Source: Bacteroidales bacterium
GTDB lineage: Bacteria; Bacteroidota; Bacteroidia; Bacteroidales; UBA10428
Length of the DNA: 64,000 nt
Direction of reading: 5' to 3'
NCBI GenBank assembly: GCA_016933335.1
Contig: JAFGBD010000059.1
Span: 1-64,000, forward strand
In this document: positions 18,678-27,413 of the stretch, one piece after another
Position numbering within the stretch: position 1 is the first letter of the stretch
How the letters are laid out: each line of letters opens with the position of its first letter
Made by a program: the position numbers and the translations under genes
Notes under the pieces: generated by a model
What the model was told of the DNA's origin: nothing
The model's database searches: none
What the model saw: the letters and a program-made list of their open reading frames with translations, nothing else

Positions 18678-20198
18678 ATGATGAACAACAGAATCAGTTT
18701 CAATATTATCATTTTTTCATTTATTGCATTTGGCTGCTTTGGCCAGGTGCCTGTCGACCAGCCTGAAATGCCGGTTATGTATAAAGTCACGGTCAATCCG
18801 GTTGCAGGACATGACACCATTATCTGGTATTCCAGTACAGAGGGACTGGTGGATTACTATGCTGTCTGCTATTCCAAGATCACAAATCCGAACCAGCCTT
18901 ATATTTTAAGCGAACCAATCGACAGCATATATCCTCCTGATACTGTTTATGTGAATCAGGATACGGAATCGGGGATACATTCCATCGGATATTCGGTCAT
19001 TGCCGTAAATATAATTGACGAACACAGTGTGGTTCAAAGTGTTTATGATTATCCGGACAGTACCGTTTATGCAGATGTTGAATTTGATTCCTGTAATGCA
19101 GCAGTTACCATCAGATGGAATCCATACAACAAATGGAAAGGTCATATTGCATCATACCGGGTATATCAGTCAGTTGATAATGGTCCTCCGCAGGTAATAG
19201 CTATTATCGACGTTGAGGAGGTAACCTCTTTTAAGGTCATGTCAGTAACTGAAAACAGTACTCTGGGTTATTATGTTGAGATCATCCATGAAGACCGCAT
19301 ACGTTCTTCAACATCAAATATGGCGGTGATTTATACAGGGATGCTCGAAGTACCTGATTTTATTGTCGGCCATAGTGCAAACGAAGGAGCTGACAATCAT
19401 ATTATCCTGGATTTTTCTGTTGATCCTGATACAGAACTATCCGAATATAAGCTTTTACGTTCATCCGATATCAGCGGAGACTTTGATACCATTACAAGTT
19501 TCAGGCAGCATGATACAAGAATCATGCTCACAGACGACGTGGATTATACATCAGGTATTTACTATTACAAGCTAATGGCCATTAACAACTGCGGTCAGGA
19601 TATTCAGGAATCCAATGTCATAAATAATATCATACTGACCGGAACAAATGATGATCTTGTGAATCACCTGTCATGGAATCCCGTTGAAGACTGGCCCGGC
19701 GAGACCGGAAGATATGTTCTTTACAGGACTCACATGAACGGAACAGGACAAACAGATTCGGTACTGCTGAATACGGAACTGAATTATTCAGACGATGTTT
19801 CTGCTTTTTTTACCGAAAACAATGTTTATTCAGGACGTTTCTGTTACCAGATCAGGGCAGTGGAAATAAATAATCCTTTTACACAAAACAGCACAGCATG
19901 CTCCAATGAGTTTTGCATCAATGTCACCCCGGGTGTCCGGCTGCCAAATGCCTTTATCCCGAACAATCCAAACGGAGTAAACAGCCTTTTTCAGCCCGTT
20001 TTTCGTCTTCAGCCGGCAGAATATGAAATGACCATCTTTAACAGGTGGGGGAATAAAATCTGGGAAGGCAATATCCCGTGGGACGGCACTGTAAATAATA
20101 AATATGTATCCGAAGGAGTGTATATCTACCAGTTAAAGGTCTTTTATCCCGACAATACCATCACCTTATCGGGTCATATTACTGTTTTGTATCGATAA
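18678..20198 (+). CDS. Secreted FN3-like protein with type B (CHU_C) T9SS sorting domain
   Basis: The protein has about 506 residues if it starts at 18678. That start places a signal peptide (MMNNRISFNIIIFS...FGQ) at the very N-terminus; the in-frame ATG at 18597 would put 27 residues in front of it and lies before the predicted transcription start. The body has three or four beta-rich repeats of fibronectin type III character (for example VTIRWNPYNKWKGHI and NHLSWNPVEDWPGE). The last 85 residues form a gliding motility-associated C-terminal domain: PNAFIPNNPNGVN, YEMTIFNRWGNKIWEG, PWDGTVNN and GVYIYQLK. The protein is predicted to be exported by T9SS and surface attached or secreted. The ligand is unknown. 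Confidence 0.8.
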   Translation: MMNNRISFNIIIFSFIAFGCFGQVPVDQPEMPVMYKVTVNPVAGHDTIIWYSSTEGLVDYYAVCYSKITNPNQPYILSEPIDSIYPPDTVYVNQDTESGIHSIGYSVIAVNIIDEHSVVQSVYDYPDSTVYADVEFDSCNAAVTIRWNPYNKWKGHIASYRVYQSVDNGPPQVIAIIDVEEVTSFKVMSVTENSTLGYYVEIIHEDRIRSSTSNMAVIYTGMLEVPDFIVGHSANEGADNHIILDFSVDPDTELSEYKLLRSSDISGDFDTITSFRQHDTRIMLTDDVDYTSGIYYYKLMAINNCGQDIQESNVINNIILTGTNDDLVNHLSWNPVEDWPGETGRYVLYRTHMNGTGQTDSVLLNTELNYSDDVSAFFTENNVYSGRFCYQIRAVEINNPFTQNSTACSNEFCINVTPGVRLPNAFIPNNPNGVNSLFQPVFRLQPAEYEMTIFNRWGNKIWEGNIPWDGTVNNKYVSEGVYIYQLKVFYPDNTITLSGHITVLYR

Positions 20199-20238
20199 AA
20201 TTTCACACATCATCTAATCCAAATAGGCGATAATTAAC

Positions 20239-20246
20239 TAACTTTG
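20239..20246 (+). promoter_or_regulatory. -7 box upstream of the (p)ppGpp synthetase/hydrolase gene
   Basis: TAACTTTG matches TAnnTTTG exactly and lies 33 bases before the ATG at 20279. No good -33 element is visible, so the promoter may be weak or activator dependent. Confidence 0.45.
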
Positions 20247-20278
20247 TATCTGTATAAAAAGTTACATGAACCGGTTTT

Positions 20279-22516
20279 ATGAGTCTTACAGTTGCTGAAG
20301 AAGATATTGAAATAAAAAGGGAGCTGAATGATTTAATCGAGAATTGTCCACGCTGCAATAAAAGAGGCGACAAAGCTCTTATACGAAAAGCTTTCAAAGT
20401 CGCCTGCGAAGGGCACAAGGGCATGAAGCGAAAATCGGGTGAGCCATTCATCATGCACCCTCTTTCCGTAGCCAGGATTGTCAGCCAGGAAATGGGACTG
20501 GGTGTGACATCCATAATAAGTGCTTTATTGCATGATGTGGTGGAAGATTCGGAGTACACCATTGAAGATATTGAAAATCTCTTTGGTCAGAAGATTGCCT
20601 CCATAGTAGACGGACTGACGAAAATATCAGGTGTTTTTGACAGCAATTCATCCTTTCAGGCTGAGAATTTCAGGAAGATGCTGTTAACCCTTTCAGACGA
20701 TGTAAGGGTTATCTTGATCAAGCTTGCTGACAGGCTGCATAACATGCGAACCCTGTTTGCGCTGCCCGCCCAGAAACAGATGAAGGTATCCGCTGAAACC
20801 CTCTACCTGTTCGCGCCACTCGCCCACCGAATGGGACTTTATGCAATTAAAACCGAACTTGAGGATCTCAGCCTGAAATACAGATATCCTGATGTTTATG
20901 ACGAGCTTGAATTTAAGATCAAAAGTCATGAAAAAGACCGTCTTGCATTTATTAATGAGTTCTCTAAACCCATAAAAAAGCAACTGACAAAAAACAAAAT
21001 CCGGTATGATATTTCGGGTCGCCATAAATCAATATACTCCATCTGGCATAAGATGCAAACGAAAGATATACCTTTCGAAGAGATTTACGATCTGATGGCA
21101 ATCCGAATTGTTTTCAATCCGGACATTGAGATACCTGAAAAAACACAATGCTGGAACATTTACTCCATTATTACAGATATCTACATGCCGAAGCCTGAGC
21201 GTATCAGGGACTGGGTAAGCACTCCGAAAGCCAATGGATATGAAGCACTGCATGCGACGGTTATGGGACCGAACGGGCAATGGGTTGAAGTACAGATCCG
21301 GTCACGGAGAATGGACGAGATTGCAGAACGGGGCTTTGCCGCTCACTGGAAATACAAGAATGATGAATCTCATGAAAGCGAACTTGACAAATGGCTTAAG
21401 CGTATCAGAGAGTTGCTTGATTCACCTCAGGTAGATGCACTGGAGTTTCTCGATGATTTTAAATTGAATTTATTTTCTTCTGAGATATTTCTTTTTACCC
21501 CTAAAGGTGAGATCAAAAAAATGCCCCTCGATTCCACCGCCCTGGATTTTGCATATGAAATTCATACTGAAATCGGACATAAAGCTATTGGAGCAAAAGT
21601 AAACCATAAACTTGTACCACTGAATTACAGATTAAAGAGCGGTGACCAGATTGAGATCATAACCTCAGATAAGAATCATTCACGCCGCGAATGGTTGGCC
21701 AAGGTAATAACAGCCAAAGCCAAAGCAGCCATCAAGTCATCCATTAAAGCAGAAACAAAAAACCGGATAGAGAAGGGCAAACAGATTCTGGAGGACGAAC
21801 TGAAAAAATTCAAGCTCAGACCATCATCAAGGATATTCAGAAAACTGCTGCCGGAATATGATGTTACATCCAAGGATGAGCTTTACAGCAAGATAGGAAG
21901 CGGAATCATTCAGCTTGATCAGCTGTCAAAGGTTTTAAAAAAGAACACCAAGAATAAACTGATCAAATACTGGAGCCTGCAGTTTTCAAAATCAGCACAG
22001 CGCAGTGATAAACCTGTCGCTGTTAATCCTGCAAAACCAAAATTCAATTACAAAACCCCGGTTCTGCTAAAGGAAGATATCGAAAGCGAACAGCCTGAAT
22101 ATTCAATTGCACAATGTTGCCGGCCAATTCCAGGTGATGATGTGCTGGGATACTATGATCAGGAATCTGAAAATGTGGTTGTTCATAAAACCAAATGCCC
22201 CAATGCTGTAAAAATATCCTCCAGTCAAAGTCATTTGATTGTACCCGTTAAATGGACAACCCACAAAGTGCTTTCTTTTCTGGTAAAGGTTGCAATCTCT
22301 GGTACCGACAGGTTTGGTATTTACAATGATATCACCACTATCATCACCAAGGATCTCACCGTGAATATTCGCAACATCAGCCTTTCAGGTCACGATGGCA
22401 TCTGGGACGGTACCATTGATTTATATGTGCATAATAAGAAAGACCTGAACAACCTCCTGATGAACCTCAGTAAAATCAAAGGGGTTGAATCGGTTAAACG
22501 AATGGAGAATGTATAA
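20279..22516 (+). CDS. spoT: Bifunctional (p)ppGpp synthetase/hydrolase, RelA/SpoT family
   Basis: A long RSH protein (745 residues) that makes and degrades the alarmone (p)ppGpp in response to starvation. The hydrolase HD domain is intact (His60; His85-Asp86 in HDVVED), so degradation activity is expected. The synthetase domain follows (IYDLMAIRIVF, TPKANGYEALHATV), then a TGS domain (FLFTPKGEIKKMP), a conserved-cysteine region (IAQCCRPIPGDDVLGY) and a C-terminal ACT domain (about 670-745). With both catalytic halves and all regulatory domains it fits the Rel/SpoT type found in Bacteroidetes. A terminator hairpin follows at 22547. Confidence 0.94.
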   Translation: MSLTVAEEDIEIKRELNDLIENCPRCNKRGDKALIRKAFKVACEGHKGMKRKSGEPFIMHPLSVARIVSQEMGLGVTSIISALLHDVVEDSEYTIEDIENLFGQKIASIVDGLTKISGVFDSNSSFQAENFRKMLLTLSDDVRVILIKLADRLHNMRTLFALPAQKQMKVSAETLYLFAPLAHRMGLYAIKTELEDLSLKYRYPDVYDELEFKIKSHEKDRLAFINEFSKPIKKQLTKNKIRYDISGRHKSIYSIWHKMQTKDIPFEEIYDLMAIRIVFNPDIEIPEKTQCWNIYSIITDIYMPKPERIRDWVSTPKANGYEALHATVMGPNGQWVEVQIRSRRMDEIAERGFAAHWKYKNDESHESELDKWLKRIRELLDSPQVDALEFLDDFKLNLFSSEIFLFTPKGEIKKMPLDSTALDFAYEIHTEIGHKAIGAKVNHKLVPLNYRLKSGDQIEIITSDKNHSRREWLAKVITAKAKAAIKSSIKAETKNRIEKGKQILEDELKKFKLRPSSRIFRKLLPEYDVTSKDELYSKIGSGIIQLDQLSKVLKKNTKNKLIKYWSLQFSKSAQRSDKPVAVNPAKPKFNYKTPVLLKEDIESEQPEYSIAQCCRPIPGDDVLGYYDQESENVVVHKTKCPNAVKISSSQSHLIVPVKWTTHKVLSFLVKVAISGTDRFGIYNDITTIITKDLTVNIRNISLSGHDGIWDGTIDLYVHNKKDLNNLLMNLSKIKGVESVKRMENV

Positions 22517-22546
22517 TGGTGCTGATCGTTGCAGGTTTTTCATTAT

Positions 22547-22575
22547 AACAGCATGGATTAATCCCGCTGTTTTTT
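22547..22575 (+). terminator. Rho-independent terminator after spoT
   Basis: AACAGC (22547-22552) pairs with GCTGTT (22566-22571), with the inner palindrome GGATTAATCC extending the stem, followed by a run of T. It lies 31 bases past the spoT stop, between converging genes. Confidence 0.6.
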
Positions 22576-22580
22576 CAGGT

Positions 22581-23465
22581 TTATTTTTCAACACCGGGTA
22601 AGACCGGCTCGACATTATATCCTCTTTGTATTAAAAGATTAATCAAACCGTCATTACCGGCGAGATGTCCGGCACCCACTGCAACCAGGATACTGTTATC
22701 ATGAATTAACTCATCAATATTCTCAGCCATCTTCCTGTTTCTGTTATCCAGGAATTCCCGTTTCAGTGCAACCATGGTCTCATCTTTCTGCATGATCAGC
22801 AATAGTTCGTCGATGTCTGATTCCAGGTATTTGCATATCATCAGTTCAAGTTCTTTCTTATCCTTCAAAGGATCTTTAAGATATCCGGTAATGATCTCCA
22901 GAGGTATTGTTTCCAGGAGCCTGAGCTGCTGTTCAAAGGTTTCAAGCCCGACTATTTCTTTGCCCCTTTCCACACCCTTCTGATAGAGATATTCGTCCAG
23001 GGTGAAGCTCATATCACCTTTCATCTGATGCTGCATAACCAGCGAAAAAAGGATTACAGGTTTCAGCTTCTCTAGGGCAGCAAAATCCAACCCTGTTGTT
23101 TTTTTTACTGTCTCTCTGATAACAGCCAGATCATCAGGCTGAAAGACATCATACAGGGTAGAATCCGCAGGAAGCATCATGAGGTGGGTGTATTGCAGCA
23201 GATTCAATGGGTTCAGATCCAGCTCCAGCACCAGCATATCACATAAATCCATATAACACAGTACAGTATCCGCAAATGCAAAAACCCTTTTATCCCTGAG
23301 GTGTATCGTACCATAGATATATGAAGTATCCCGGATTTCCTTGCCTGATATTTTCCATAAAAGTGCATCCTGGGCGGTGGCCGGAGAGCTCTTTATGGCC
23401 ACAAATCCAAAAACCGGGAACAGGACTTTTATTATCAGTGCTTTCACAGAATGATTATTTTTCAT
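22581..23465 (-). CDS. TraB/GumN family protein
   Basis: A 294-residue exported protein of the TraB/GumN (PF01963) family. It has a signal peptide (about 1-31, ending SPATAQ). The family pattern is clear: SYIYGTIHLRDKRVF near the N-terminus, ELDLNPL in the middle and AVGAGHLAGNDGLINLL at the end, with the paired GxxH and GxGHL motifs that relate these proteins to Tiki-type metalloproteases. Its substrate is unknown. It overlaps the end of the MutS-like gene by 11 bases and is the last gene of a four-gene minus-strand run. Confidence 0.87.
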   Translation of the reverse strand: MKNNHSVKALIIKVLFPVFGFVAIKSSPATAQDALLWKISGKEIRDTSYIYGTIHLRDKRVFAFADTVLCYMDLCDMLVLELDLNPLNLLQYTHLMMLPADSTLYDVFQPDDLAVIRETVKKTTGLDFAALEKLKPVILFSLVMQHQMKGDMSFTLDEYLYQKGVERGKEIVGLETFEQQLRLLETIPLEIITGYLKDPLKDKKELELMICKYLESDIDELLLIMQKDETMVALKREFLDNRNRKMAENIDELIHDNSILVAVGAGHLAGNDGLINLLIQRGYNVEPVLPGVEK

Positions 23466-25254
23466 TGATGATCCCCATCTGCTGCATTAATAACAAAGCA
23501 TTCATCTTTTTTGTAATGCCATCATATAACTTATAGTCAAAATGGATCTTATCGCCATCAATATCAATTTCAAAACACTTGTTTCTCAGATTCTCAGGGT
23601 ATTTTTTTTCAATTTCTGCAAGATTAAGATCATGTGTTGCTATCAGTCCGGTGCCATTCAACCTGATAATTTTTTCAAGCACTATCCTGGAGCCTTTCTG
23701 TTTGTCGGCAGAGTTAGTACCCTTTAAGATCTCATCCAGTACAATGAAAAATCTGTCTCCTTTCATCAACAGCTCAAACAGTTCTCTCAGCCTTTTCAGT
23801 TCTGCATAAAAATAAGATTCGTTTCTTTGCAGCGAATCGCTGGTACGCATGCTGCTGAATATGTCAATGGGACTGAATCTTGCACTCCGGGCACAAACCG
23901 GTGCCCCTATCATTCCCAGCAGAAGGTTAACACTGACAGTTCGTAAAAATGTCGACTTACCTGCCATATTAGCTCCTGTGATAATGACAAACTCACCCTG
24001 TCTGTTAATGTGAATATCATTATCAACTCTTATATCTGACGGTATCAAAGGATGGCCTGTCTGCCTGAAATCAAGAATGATGCTGTTATCAGGTTCGGGA
24101 AAGGCAAATTCAGGATGATTAAAAGCATAATTGGCCAGACTGCATAAAGCATCATATTCTCCAAGTGCATTAAACCATTTGCTAATCCTGTCTTTATTTT
24201 CCGTTTTCCATTTTTCAAGTCTCAGTACACACTGGATATCCCACAATAATAATCCGTTCAGGATAACACCTGCAAGAATATTTAACCGGTTATCAAAGGC
24301 GGAAAGGATTGAGGATAATCTGTGGATGCTTTCTCTTGCCCCGGATCCGTCAGATCTCAGCTGATGCTGTATGTTTATTGCCAGTTCCGACTGGAAATGT
24401 TCCTGTTCAATATAACGAAAGAGCTCTCCGTATTTTCTGACAAGTTCCAGTCTTTTACCCAGTTTTGCATGAATGTTGTTGTTATATCTGAGATGCATGG
24501 CAACAACAAGCAGCTGGATGATAAACAGGTAAACCAGGTAAACGGCAAAACCCTGGTTAAAAATTACGACTGTCAATAAGATCAGGCTCAGCATCGGAAA
24601 AAGATAACCAAGTATGTGGTAATATAAATTCCCGTAATACCTGTTTTTTTCCTGCAACCAGTCAGAAATACTTTTCATTTCAAAAGGCTTCTCCTGGTTA
24701 AGCTTACCTGCAGCCCGGAAATTTTGCCGGTTATCGTTCATTGCTGCCAGTTCTCTGACGGCTGCCTGTTTTTTCAGTATGAATGAAACATCCTTGCATG
24801 GACCGGATAACCAGTCAGCCAGTATCTGTTTTCCCTTGAGGGTGATGGTTCTGTTCAGATACTGAAAAAGAGACCCGGCACCAAAAACATCAAGGTCAGG
24901 TGTATAAGAATGGTCAGGATCGAAGAATTCATCTCCGCCATCAAACCGGTCATAAATGTGTTTCAGTGCAGATGCTTCCTCTGAATTAATCTGCGCCAGG
25001 TTTTCTGTATGAGCGTTTCGTCTGGTCAGCAGAACATATCTTTTTACCAGGATAAAGAAGCAGACAAGTAACAGCAGGGATCCGATAATACCGGCTTCAG
25101 AGGAGATTTTTGTGATATAGAATAAAGAGACAAAAACGAGGATGAATGATATAAGACGAAGGAATGAGATCAGCCGGAGTTGCTTTTTTTGTTGCCCTGA
25201 CCGGGCCGAATATTTTTCAAAAAGCTCTTTATAAACAGTATCAGGTCTTTGCAT
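23455..25254 (-). CDS. Membrane-anchored MutS-like ATPase
   Basis: This 599-residue protein has a MutS domain V ATPase at the C-terminus: Walker A GANMAGKST at about 427-435, a SYFYAELKRL segment, Walker B FIVLDEILKGTNS and the switch ATHDLNL. The N-terminal part lacks the mismatch-binding and connector domains of true MutS. Instead it has two hydrophobic pairs (about 28-75 and 215-255) that look like membrane helices, around a lever-like helical region. This architecture recurs in Bacteroidetes and is often annotated as DNA mismatch repair protein MutS. Its real job is unknown; mismatch repair is unlikely without the DNA-reading domains. Confidence 0.85.
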   Translation of the reverse strand: MQRPDTVYKELFEKYSARSGQQKKQLRLISFLRLISFILVFVSLFYITKISSEAGIIGSLLLLVCFFILVKRYVLLTRRNAHTENLAQINSEEASALKHIYDRFDGGDEFFDPDHSYTPDLDVFGAGSLFQYLNRTITLKGKQILADWLSGPCKDVSFILKKQAAVRELAAMNDNRQNFRAAGKLNQEKPFEMKSISDWLQEKNRYYGNLYYHILGYLFPMLSLILLTVVIFNQGFAVYLVYLFIIQLLVVAMHLRYNNNIHAKLGKRLELVRKYGELFRYIEQEHFQSELAINIQHQLRSDGSGARESIHRLSSILSAFDNRLNILAGVILNGLLLWDIQCVLRLEKWKTENKDRISKWFNALGEYDALCSLANYAFNHPEFAFPEPDNSIILDFRQTGHPLIPSDIRVDNDIHINRQGEFVIITGANMAGKSTFLRTVSVNLLLGMIGAPVCARSARFSPIDIFSSMRTSDSLQRNESYFYAELKRLRELFELLMKGDRFFIVLDEILKGTNSADKQKGSRIVLEKIIRLNGTGLIATHDLNLAEIEKKYPENLRNKCFEIDIDGDKIHFDYKLYDGITKKMNALLLMQQMGIINEK

Positions 25255-25260
25255 TATTTA

Positions 25261-26037
25261 TCAGATTTCCATGGCAATGACCTTTAATACCGTTTTACAT
25301 CCTTTATTGTAACTTCCGGTTGTATCAAAAATCCAATCCCACGTCTGGATATTGCTGCCTTCCGGCAATTTCGTATATAACAGATTCTTTGAAGTCACCG
25401 GAACATCTTTTTTCCTGTACCTTAATTCTTCGACATCGGTGATCAGGCAACTTTTATCTTTTGGCAGTTTTTTCAGGTGACTTTGCTGTATCCTGGTCCT
25501 GAGTTTGTTCAGTTCTTTTTCAGTGTATATCCGTGATTTTTTAAGATAGTCCGCTATCAGGTTATCCAGCTGATTCAGAATATTTAATGAGATATAACAA
25601 TCAGTTTCTTCAACAGGTTCGAATCCGGTAAATTCAAGATCTGTGATCCTGGTTTTAACTTTGCTTTTTTTATACAAATTAACTGCATTATAAGCATTTA
25701 CAATGAGATCTCCGGTTATATCAGCAGTAATGAGTTCAAAACGGTCGTTATTCCTGAACTTATGTATGATCTGCGGTGGATGGTACACATCGTACAGCAG
25801 TATTTTCTTCAGGTTATGTGACAGAAAATCAACAGGAAGATCCAGCAACCAGCCGCTTCCCAGCACAGACAACGTATTGAAATTGTTTTTTGAGATATAG
25901 TTACATATATATTGCCTGGTATTATCCAGGTGCGAATTCCAGTTCCCCATCTCACAGGTATACCTGCTGAAGATACCGGCCTGGTCAGAAATATAATCCA
26001 TCCTCCGCAAAATCCGGTGGAATAATTTATCGCTCAT
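25261..26037 (-). CDS. Unrecognised protein with a methyltransferase-like fold
   Basis: A 258-residue soluble protein with no signal peptide. A Rossmann-type pattern is visible: SVLGSGWLLDLP at about 56-67 resembles motif I of class I SAM-dependent methyltransferases, KILLYDVYHPP gives an acidic residue at the end of the second strand, and ELITADIT resembles motif II/III. The usual glycine-rich GxGxG is degenerate, and no catalytic motif (such as NPPY) is present, so it may be a divergent or inactive enzyme. It lies 6 bases upstream of the MutS-like gene, suggesting a shared function. Confidence 0.6.
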   Translation of the reverse strand: MSDKLFHRILRRMDYISDQAGIFSRYTCEMGNWNSHLDNTRQYICNYISKNNFNTLSVLGSGWLLDLPVDFLSHNLKKILLYDVYHPPQIIHKFRNNDRFELITADITGDLIVNAYNAVNLYKKSKVKTRITDLEFTGFEPVEETDCYISLNILNQLDNLIADYLKKSRIYTEKELNKLRTRIQQSHLKKLPKDKSCLITDVEELRYRKKDVPVTSKNLLYTKLPEGSNIQTWDWIFDTTGSYNKGCKTVLKVIAMEI

Positions 26038-26087
26038 TGGGACTTACAGGTTTGATTCAGATACAGCTTAACAGCAGCTTTACAGCA

Positions 26088-26546
26088 CTATGGATGTTTA
26101 AAGGTTTCTGTGTTGTAATAGACATTATCCAGACTATCGATAAAGTAAGATCTCAGCTGAAGTTCACTGCCATCCAGCTTTAGAATTTCGAACTCATTGA
26201 TATAATCTATTATTCCCTTGTACAGTTTTGTCTGGTCATCATTGAAAGTCCATACCCCTAATTCCCATATATCAATATCTGACGGACTGCAGCGGGATGA
26301 ACCTTCAGAACATGTATAAACACCCGAAGGATAATAGTAAAAGATGTCATCTCTCAGGCAATCAGGCATTATGGCATACCAGTTAACAATAGTACCTTCT
26401 TCCATTGGAAGGGGCGGATCAATGGTACTGGCTGTCAGGATCCACGGTGATTGTGTAAGCAGATCTGTCCTGGTTAATGAATCTTCCTTACCGCAGGAAT
26501 AAATTGCAAATAACGCCGGAAAAACTAAGATAATGGTTTTCTTCAT
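26088..26546 (-). CDS. Lipocalin-like lipoprotein
   Basis: A 152-residue lipoprotein. The N-terminus is a lipoprotein signal with its acceptor Cys at about residue 18 (FAIYSCGKED). The mature part begins LLTQSPWILTAS and continues as a compact beta-rich domain with DIWELGVWTFNDDQTKL, the pattern of small lipocalin-like proteins common in Bacteroidetes. Four further cysteines could form disulphides. It is first in the four-gene run, 50 bases before the methyltransferase-fold gene. The ligand is unknown. Confidence 0.65.
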   Translation of the reverse strand: MKKTIILVFPALFAIYSCGKEDSLTRTDLLTQSPWILTASTIDPPLPMEEGTIVNWYAIMPDCLRDDIFYYYPSGVYTCSEGSSRCSPSDIDIWELGVWTFNDDQTKLYKGIIDYINEFEILKLDGSELQLRSYFIDSLDNVYYNTETFKHP

Positions 26547-26685
26547 GATTCAAGTTTTGTGCAGGTAAAGATATTAATTTTTTTCTATGATACTGATTCA
26601 GCTGATTAAAACAGGATAAACGGATTAAAATTTTGTAAACTTAATTGATATATTAATCGTATAAAAAAGCGTGTTAATAAAAAAG

Positions 26686-26693
26686 TATATTTG
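26686..26693 (+). promoter_or_regulatory. -7 box upstream of the type A sorting-domain gene
   Basis: TATATTTG is an exact TAnnTTTG match. It would give a leader of about 50 bases before the ATG at 26753. A matching TTG at the proper distance is not evident. Confidence 0.35.
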
Positions 26694-26752
26694 AATCAGT
26701 CACTTAACGGCTCATTTTCATTATCTTTAAAACGTATCTAATATCATTTGTT

Positions 26753-27397
26753 ATGAAAATCAATCGACAATTCTACTTTAAGTTTATCCTTTTCTCATTA
26801 TTTACTGTTTTTTTCATGGAAGGAACAAATTCACAGACTGCACTTAAGCTTAACGTTAACCAGCCACCTGAGCTTATTGTCAATGCAGGTTCTGATGTAT
26901 CAATTGACGTTGGTAACAATACCCCGATTGGTGGTTCACCCTCTGCCTCGGGTGGTACCGGTATCCTTACGTACCAGTGGTTGCCTTATGAATACCTGGA
27001 TGACGCGACCATTGCAAATCCGACAGCGACTCCCCCCGGAAATGTGAATTTTGTGTTAACCGTATCCGATGAGAGAGGATGCACTTCGATTGATGAGATC
27101 CGGGTTATAGTAATCGGAGGTACAGCGATTGAAGAAGAAAACTCAGACTTCAATTTAAAGATTTATCCCAATCCCACTTCAGGCATCTTTACAATAAACC
27201 TTGATCATAACGGTTCAAATGAAATTCAGATTGTGTTATATAATATAACCGGACAGAAGGTTCACCAGGCAACACTCAAAAACCCGGATTCTTTCATATC
27301 TGCGGACATAAACATTTCTGAACTTTCAAAAGGAAGTTACTTTCTTTTAATCAGAACTGATAACAACAACATATACAGACAGATCATTTTAAAATAA
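26753..27397 (+). CDS. Small secreted PKD-like protein with type A T9SS sorting domain
   Basis: A 214-residue exported protein. A signal peptide (about 1-28, ending TNSQ) is followed by one PKD/SprB-repeat-like beta domain (VNAGSDVSIDVGNN, PSASGGTGILTYQW, ERGCTSIDEI; about 40-125). The last 75 residues are a type A T9SS sorting domain: LKIYPNPTSGIFTI, VLYNITGQKV and KGSYFLLIRTDNN. It is probably exported through the outer membrane and anchored at the surface. It ends 16 bases before the start of the giant FISUMP gene, so the two are likely cotranscribed. Confidence 0.85.
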   Translation: MKINRQFYFKFILFSLFTVFFMEGTNSQTALKLNVNQPPELIVNAGSDVSIDVGNNTPIGGSPSASGGTGILTYQWLPYEYLDDATIANPTATPPGNVNFVLTVSDERGCTSIDEIRVIVIGGTAIEEENSDFNLKIYPNPTSGIFTINLDHNGSNEIQIVLYNITGQKVHQATLKNPDSFISADINISELSKGSYFLLIRTDNNNIYRQIILK

Positions 27398-27413
27398 TTA
27401 TAAGTTGATTATC

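Noticed and set aside
23455-25254. Calling this gene mutS for mismatch repair
   Set aside because: It lacks the mismatch-binding and connector domains and has membrane helices; only the domain V ATPase is shared.
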